From NCBI GenBank assembly GCA_029245345.1, contig JAQWPM010000002.1, forward strand, positions 114,210 through 178,209: a stretch of 64,000 nt of DNA, read 5' to 3'. Below, one piece after another: positions 59,178 through 64,000 of this stretch. Source of the stretch: Longimicrobiales bacterium. GTDB lineage: Bacteria; Gemmatimonadota; Gemmatimonadetes; Longimicrobiales; Gaopeijiaceae. Position 1 is the first letter of the stretch; every line of letters begins with the position of its first letter. The notes under the pieces were generated by a model, which searched no databases, was not told the origin of the DNA, and saw only the letters and a list, made by a program, of their open reading frames with translations. Position numbers and translations under genes: made by a program.

Positions 59178-59960
59178 ATGGATCTCGGGATCCAGGGGCG
59201 CCGCGCCATCGTGACCGCGGCCAGCCAGGGACTCGGACGCGCGTGTGCGACGTCTTTGGCCAGGGAGGGCGCGGAGGTGTGGATCACCGCCCGCACCAAA
59301 GAGACGCTCGAAGAGACGGCGCGAGAGATCGCGGAGAGCACGGGTGGGACGGTTCACGCCGTTCCCGGTGACATCACTTCAGATTCAGGCCGGGCGGCGG
59401 TTCTGGAGGCCTGCCCCGAACCCGATATCCTGGTCGCCAATCCGGGTGTGAAGCAGACGCCGGACGACTTCCGGACCATGACCCGGGCGGATTGGGACTT
59501 CTGGATGGAAGCCCACTTCTATTCGACTCTGGACCTCATCCGGGCGGTGGCTCCCGGAATGTGCGAGCGGCGCTTCGGACGGATCGTCAGCATGTCCGTC
59601 AGCTTCATCAAGTTCCCGCAGATCAACTTTGCCGCGAGCCACGCGGCACGCCTCGGGTTGAGCGGCGCGATCGCCTCGATGGTGCGCGAATTGATCCCAC
59701 ACAACGTCACCATCAACACCGTCGCCCCAGGGCTCTTCAGCACCGAGGCGCTGCACACCAACCTGCACGCGCACGCCAAGCGCGGGAACACGACCTACGA
59801 AGCGATCGTCGAAGATCGCAAGAAAGGATGCCCCGCGGGGCGGTTCGCCGAACCCTCGGAGTGCGGTGATCTCGTGGCGTACATCTGCGCCGCGCAGTCC
59901 GGATTTATGAGCGGCCAGAACATCATCAACGACGGTGGCGTCTATCAGGGCTTGTTCTAG
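59178..59960 (+). CDS. SDR-fold protein lacking the catalytic Tyr-x-x-x-Lys pair
   Basis: 260 residues from ATG 59178. The fold is clear (VTAASQGLGRACATSLAREGAEVWIT, the SMSVSF strand with serine, and APGLFSTE), but the usual N-Y-A-A-S-K-A-A block reads NFAASHAARLG: Tyr is Phe151 and Lys is His155. NNAG is also changed (VANPGVK). It is probably not a standard NAD(P)H reductase; it may be a pseudoenzyme or use another mechanism. Between the LysA-like gene (4 bases) and an intact SDR (0 bases), so cotranscribed with both. Confidence 0.83.
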   Translation: MDLGIQGRRAIVTAASQGLGRACATSLAREGAEVWITARTKETLEETAREIAESTGGTVHAVPGDITSDSGRAAVLEACPEPDILVANPGVKQTPDDFRTMTRADWDFWMEAHFYSTLDLIRAVAPGMCERRFGRIVSMSVSFIKFPQINFAASHAARLGLSGAIASMVRELIPHNVTINTVAPGLFSTEALHTNLHAHAKRGNTTYEAIVEDRKKGCPAGRFAEPSECGDLVAYICAAQSGFMSGQNIINDGGVYQGLF

Positions 59961-60680
59961 ATGATCGATCCACACGGCCGGGTCGTGATGCTCTCCGGAG
60001 CTACCGGAGGAATCGGAGCGGCCATCACTCGGCGCCTCTCCGAAGACGGCTTCCGTTTGTCGCTCGGCGTGCGGAATGTCGACGCGGCTCGCGAGGCGTT
60101 TCCGGGTCTTGAGGCCGATGGTGGACTCATCCATCGGTTTGAGGCCGGGGAGGCCGACACCGCGAAGGCGTGGGTCGACGCGACGGCCGAGCACTTCGGG
60201 CAGATCGACGTGCTGATCAACAACGCGGGCATTTTGCGGCAGGTCTTCTTCGACGAGGGTGACGAGGATCTCCTGGACGAGCTTTGGACCGTCAACGTGA
60301 AGGCGCCGTTCCGGCTCATCCGACATGCATTGCCGCATCTGTCCGAGACCGGCGGCGGCCGGATCATCAACGTCGGCTCGACCGACGCGAAGCGTTACCG
60401 GGCCGGTGTGTCGGTGGGCTACGCCATGTCCAAGCACGCCCTCATGGCCATGAGCCACGCCGCGAAGGCCGCCGGATGGGAGCACGGTGTCCGCGTCACG
60501 GCGCTCTGCCCCGGTGCGGTCGACACCCCGATGATCCAGTCGATTCCGGGTGTGACCCCGGTCGACGAGCGGATCCAACCCGCCGACCTGGCGGAGATCG
60601 TCGCGTTCTTGCTCGGGTTGCCGAACAACGCGTCGGTGCCGGAGCTGGTGGTCAATACGCGCTTAGAGTCGGGGCTTTAG
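59961..60680 (+). CDS. SDR family oxidoreductase
   Basis: 239 residues; ATG follows directly on the previous stop. LSGATGGIGAAITRRL, INNAGI, INVGSTDA and YAMSKHA (active Tyr/Lys pair) are intact, with CPGAVDTPM after it. The C-terminal NNASVPELVVNTRLES is of the kind seen in sepiapterin-reductase-like and other short SDRs. It may act together with the catalytically altered SDR upstream. Confidence 0.9.
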   Translation: MIDPHGRVVMLSGATGGIGAAITRRLSEDGFRLSLGVRNVDAAREAFPGLEADGGLIHRFEAGEADTAKAWVDATAEHFGQIDVLINNAGILRQVFFDEGDEDLLDELWTVNVKAPFRLIRHALPHLSETGGGRIINVGSTDAKRYRAGVSVGYAMSKHALMAMSHAAKAAGWEHGVRVTALCPGAVDTPMIQSIPGVTPVDERIQPADLAEIVAFLLGLPNNASVPELVVNTRLESGL

Positions 60681-63600
60681 ATGAAGCTGGCATCTTCGGT
60701 CCGCCCCATTCACTTTCGCGCGATCCTCGCAGCCCTCGCCTGTTCCGCCACGCTCCTTTCTCCATCCCAGCCGGCCCATGCTCAGGCGCAGAATGCCGGT
60801 GAGACCCTTCGGTCCTCGGACCTGAGCGCACTCGCCTGGCGCGAGCTGGGTCCGACGATCACCAGTGGAAGGATCACCGCCTTCGCCGTGGACCCCCGGG
60901 ACACCCGCGTCATTTTCGCGGCGTCGGCTTCGGGAGGCGCATGGAAGACGGAGAACGCGGGCACTACCTGGAGGCCCGTGTTCGAGAACGAGGGGAGCGT
61001 GTCCTTAGGCGCCATCGCGCTGGCTCCGTCCAACCCGGACATCGTCTGGGTGGGGACCGGCGAGCAGAACAGCGTCCGGAGTTCGTCCTACGGTGACGGC
61101 GTCTACCGGTCCGACGACGGAGGGACGACGTGGCGCAACATGGGGCTGGAGGGGAGTCGCCATGTGGGGCGGATCCTCGTCCATCCCCAAGACCCCGATG
61201 TGGTCTTCGTAGCGGCCATGGGCTCTCTATGGGGCCCCAACCCGGAGCGGGGGCTTTTCCGCACCACCGATGGAGGCGCCAACTGGACGCAGGTGCTGGA
61301 GATCAGCGACCAGACGGGGGTCGTGGAGGTGCGCATGGACCCCAGGAATCCCGACGTGCTCTTTGCCGCGACCTTCCAGCGAGAGCGGCGCCAATGGAGC
61401 ATGATTGGAGGGGGATCCGAGGGCGGCCTCTTCCGGAGTGAGGACGGTGGAGAGAGTTGGAGCCGGGTTGGCGGCGGGTTCCCCACGGGTCCGGTTGGGC
61501 GCGTTGGGATCACCTTTTGCCCCGGCGCCCCGAACATCATATACGCCAGCGCCGTGGGGCCCGACGGCGGCATCTTCCGATCCGACGACGACGGCGCCAC
61601 CTGGGAAAGGCGTAATTCCCAGATCCAGAGCCACTGGTACTACGGTGAGTTGATCTGTGACCCCGAGGACCCGGACCGCGTCTACGTGCCCATGACGCCC
61701 ATGTATGTATCCGAGGACGGGGGCAGAACCTTCCGAAACCTGATACGAGCCGCGGTGCACGTGGATCATCACGTCCTGTGGGTGAACCCGAGCGACCCCG
61801 AGCACCTCATGGTGGGGAATGACGGGGGGATCTACATCTCGCGGGACCGGGGCGAGAGCTGGCTCTGGCAGTCCAACGTCCCCGTCATGCAGCTCTACAC
61901 GGTCTCCGTGGACATGCAGGAGCCGTTCTACCACGTCTACGGTGGAACCCAGGACAACGGGTCATGGGGCGGACCCGTGGGGACACGCTTCTCGTCGGGG
62001 GTCTCGAATGAGGACTGGACCTACACAGCGGGCGGCGACGGGTTCTACTCGCAGGTGGACCCCACGGACCCCAACATCATCTATGCCGAGTCCCAGTACG
62101 GGGTCCTCTATCGGACGGACCGTACGACGGGTGAGCGCCGGAGGATCCAGCCCTGGCAGCCCCAAGACGCGGAGGTTCCCCCGTACCGCTGGAACTGGAG
62201 TGCGCCCCTACTGATCTCACCCCATGATCCCGGCACGCTCTACTTCGCGGCCAACGTGGTCTTCCGGAGCCGGGATCGGGGGGACTCCTGGGAAGCCGTC
62301 AGTCCGGACCTGACCCGGCAAATCAGCCGGGATTCCCTCCCTTTGCAGGGGCGCATTCAACCCCCTGACGCGATCGACCTCCACGCCAGCACGGCCCAGT
62401 ACGGAAACATCACCACTCTGGCGGCCTCGTCCGTGCGTCCTGGACTGGTGGCGGTGGGCACCGACGACGGATTGGTGCAGGTGACCCGCGACGATGGGCA
62501 GAATTGGCTCCGCACCTCCAGTTTTTCAGGTGTGCCGGAGATGACGAAGGTGGCCATGGTGGCGTGGTCCTCCGTGAGCGAAGGAACCCTCTTCACCGTC
62601 TTCGACGGCCACAAAGACAACACGTTTCAGCCCTTCGTGGTTCGGAGTGACGACTACGGCGCCACCTGGCGTGATGTCACCGGCGACCTCCCCGCCTTTG
62701 GCTCCGCGCGGAGCGTGGCCGTGCACCCCCGCAACGGTGACCTGGTCTTCGTGGGCACCGAGCTCGGCGTCTTCTTCTCCAACACGGGTGGCGGATCGTG
62801 GCTCCCTCTGGGGGACGGCCTCCCGACGGTGGCGGTGCACGGGATGGTGGTGCACCCTCGAGAGAACGATCTGGTGCTTGGAACACATGGACGTGGATTC
62901 TGGGTCCTGGACGACCTTGGGCTTCTGGAGGATCTCACGCCGGCGGTCGTGGCTGGCCACAGCCACCTGGCTACTCTCCGGACGGCGACCCAGATCAGGG
63001 ACGTGAACCGGGGCAGGGGCTCCGTTGGGGACAACTACTGGACCGCCCAGAACCCGCCCAGGGGTGCCGTACTGGATTACTGGATCGGCGATGCCGCTGT
63101 AGGCGAGCCCGTGGTACTGGAGATCCTCGATGGCGCGGGAAATGTGGTCCGGCGGGTGGAGGACTCCACCGCTGCCCGAGGCGTTCACAGGATCGTGTGG
63201 GACCTGCGCCACGAAGCTCCGATTGGGGGCGACGGCGAACCTTCCCGCCGCTTTCGGGGGCGGTTCGTGCTTCCGGGCTCGTATCAGGTGCGCCTAACTG
63301 TGGCTGAACAGGTGCACGTTCGGCCGTTGCAGGTTCAGATGGATCCCGGGCTTTCGGTGGCCGACGGGGCTCGACGGGCACTGGACGCTGCTCTGGCGCT
63401 ACAGGCCGACCTAGTAGGCGCTGTCGCGCTTGCCGGATCGGCGGTGGACACCATGCTTGTTCAGGCAGCGACCGTACTGGAGTCCCTGGCCGGACTCCCC
63501 GATGCCCCGGGTACGCTCACCGAGCGAGCTCGCGAGCTGGAGGCCGGAGCGCGGCGCCTGCAGGTCGTGCTGGAGGGCCCCGGCCAGCAAGGCATCGCTC

Positions 63601-63866
63601 AGCAGGAGACCGTACTTCCCCTCTCCACCCTCGTCACCCGCCTCTACAGCACCACCGAGGGGTGGACGCACGGCCCCACCGCCGACCAGAGCCGCCTCAC
63701 GAATCGTGCCCACCGCGACTTGGTGGAACTCCTCGCCGTTCTGCGGCCGTTGCTGGATCGGGATCTCCCGGAGCTCCGTCGAGCGATGGCCGAAGCCGGG
63801 ATCCCATGGCCGGCCGGTGACGCGCCCGTGCTTCCCGCTGGGCTTCTTCCTCCATTGGTACCGTGA
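60681..63866 (+). CDS. Giant secreted BNR/VPS10 (sortilin)-like propeller protein, second copy
   Basis: 1061-residue exported protein; ATG directly follows the SDR stop. Signal peptide ends PAHAQ (about residue 35). About eleven Asp-box repeats (KTENAGTTW, RSDDGGTTW, RTTDGGANW, RSEDGGESW, RSDDDGATW, TRDDGQNW and others) form large propellers. NDLVLGTHGRGFWVLDDLGLLEDL closes the propeller region exactly as NDLVIGTHGRSFWVMRDIGILRQM does in the 13246 gene, and a similar Ig-like plus helical C-terminus follows. It uses more GGG, CGG and CCC codons than the first copy, suggesting lower expression or a different genomic history. Function unassigned. Confidence 0.88.
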   Translation: MKLASSVRPIHFRAILAALACSATLLSPSQPAHAQAQNAGETLRSSDLSALAWRELGPTITSGRITAFAVDPRDTRVIFAASASGGAWKTENAGTTWRPVFENEGSVSLGAIALAPSNPDIVWVGTGEQNSVRSSSYGDGVYRSDDGGTTWRNMGLEGSRHVGRILVHPQDPDVVFVAAMGSLWGPNPERGLFRTTDGGANWTQVLEISDQTGVVEVRMDPRNPDVLFAATFQRERRQWSMIGGGSEGGLFRSEDGGESWSRVGGGFPTGPVGRVGITFCPGAPNIIYASAVGPDGGIFRSDDDGATWERRNSQIQSHWYYGELICDPEDPDRVYVPMTPMYVSEDGGRTFRNLIRAAVHVDHHVLWVNPSDPEHLMVGNDGGIYISRDRGESWLWQSNVPVMQLYTVSVDMQEPFYHVYGGTQDNGSWGGPVGTRFSSGVSNEDWTYTAGGDGFYSQVDPTDPNIIYAESQYGVLYRTDRTTGERRRIQPWQPQDAEVPPYRWNWSAPLLISPHDPGTLYFAANVVFRSRDRGDSWEAVSPDLTRQISRDSLPLQGRIQPPDAIDLHASTAQYGNITTLAASSVRPGLVAVGTDDGLVQVTRDDGQNWLRTSSFSGVPEMTKVAMVAWSSVSEGTLFTVFDGHKDNTFQPFVVRSDDYGATWRDVTGDLPAFGSARSVAVHPRNGDLVFVGTELGVFFSNTGGGSWLPLGDGLPTVAVHGMVVHPRENDLVLGTHGRGFWVLDDLGLLEDLTPAVVAGHSHLATLRTATQIRDVNRGRGSVGDNYWTAQNPPRGAVLDYWIGDAAVGEPVVLEILDGAGNVVRRVEDSTAARGVHRIVWDLRHEAPIGGDGEPSRRFRGRFVLPGSYQVRLTVAEQVHVRPLQVQMDPGLSVADGARRALDAALALQADLVGAVALAGSAVDTMLVQAATVLESLAGLPDAPGTLTERARELEAGARRLQVVLEGPGQQGIAQQETVLPLSTLVTRLYSTTEGWTHGPTADQSRLTNRAHRDLVELLAVLRPLLDRDLPELRRAMAEAGIPWPAGDAPVLPAGLLPPLVP

Positions 63867-64000
63867 GTTGGAAAAGGTCCTGAATTCCTGATCCGTGTGG
63901 GTGTCGAAAACCCCGTCCGAGTGGCGCCGCGACTCAACAATGGGCACCGACGAATCAGGCAGCGAGGGGGCGGGCATATCGGTGATTAAGCCCACCGACC
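63867..64000 (+). CDS. Possible start of a further gene, cut by the window edge
   Basis: The frame with ATG 63940 (or GTG 63901) stays open to the end of the window and reads GTDESGSEGAGISVIKPTD. The ISVIKPT segment resembles the N-termini of polysaccharide ABC-2 permeases, but 20 codons are too few to decide. The span given includes the 5' gap 63867-63939, where I see nothing else. Confidence 0.25.

Noticed and set aside
1..64000. CRISPR arrays, transposases, integrases or phage genes
   Set aside because: I looked on both strands for regularly spaced short repeats, DDE or recombinase motifs and phage structural genes and saw none; the only repeats are the three tRNA-Pro-half copies.

Overview
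The window is about 64 kb of high-GC bacterial chromosome from a Gram-negative organism. Evidence for an outer membrane is plentiful: lptE, an LpxH-type hydrolase, both halves of the ADP-heptose pathway, a SusC/SusD pair and many lipoboxes. The mix of SusC/SusD, very large BNR/sortilin-like secreted proteins, lipoproteins and tightly overlapping operons suggests a Gemmatimonadota-like bacterium. That placement is an inference; no rRNA gene is present to confirm it.

Layout. (1) 1-2758, minus: a secreted zinc-protease-like/beta-propeller/barrel protein, cut by the window edge. (2) 3020-7256, plus: a BNR lipoprotein with a CxCC motif, a TlpA thioredoxin, a fold-III PLP enzyme, a heptose-phosphate kinase and RidA. 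(3) 7512-16951: SusC/SusD, three small lipoproteins and a giant BNR protein. (4) 16952-20370, minus: deoC plus a two-domain ALDH16-type dehydrogenase. (5) 20507-25151: acyltransferase, a decayed TlpA remnant, a selenocysteine tRNA, LpxH-like phosphatase and LptE. (6) 25155-32778: a ten-gene Mrp/Mbh-type cation antiporter cluster with three large antiporter-like subunits. (7) 32810-35812: a HemC-like protein lacking key residues, hldE C-half, rph, rdgB, DUF971. (8) 36991-39818: a GcvT-fold protein with a PYROXD2-like flavoprotein.

(9) From about 39.8 kb the character changes. Two overlapping tiny membrane-protein genes are followed by three one-gene blocks: an M20 peptidase, YaeQ and a serine hydrolase. 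Each block ends with a copy of a roughly 95-base direct repeat whose first part is the 5' half of a tRNA-Pro(UGG). (10) 45983-60680 is a catabolic region: a two-subunit CoA-transferase and a class III aminotransferase on the minus strand, then a two-subunit FAD/[2Fe-2S] amine oxidoreductase, a complete sugar-type ABC importer, three SDRs, a DapA-like aldolase/lyase and a LysA-like decarboxylase on the plus strand. A second giant BNR protein follows.

The most unusual items are the tRNA-Pro-half repeats, the Mbh-ordered antiporter cluster without a hydrogenase, the HemC-like probable pseudoenzyme, the SDR without its Tyr/Lys pair, and the CxCC-propeller/TlpA pair. All protein calls are from reading motifs in translated sequence; no database search was run.
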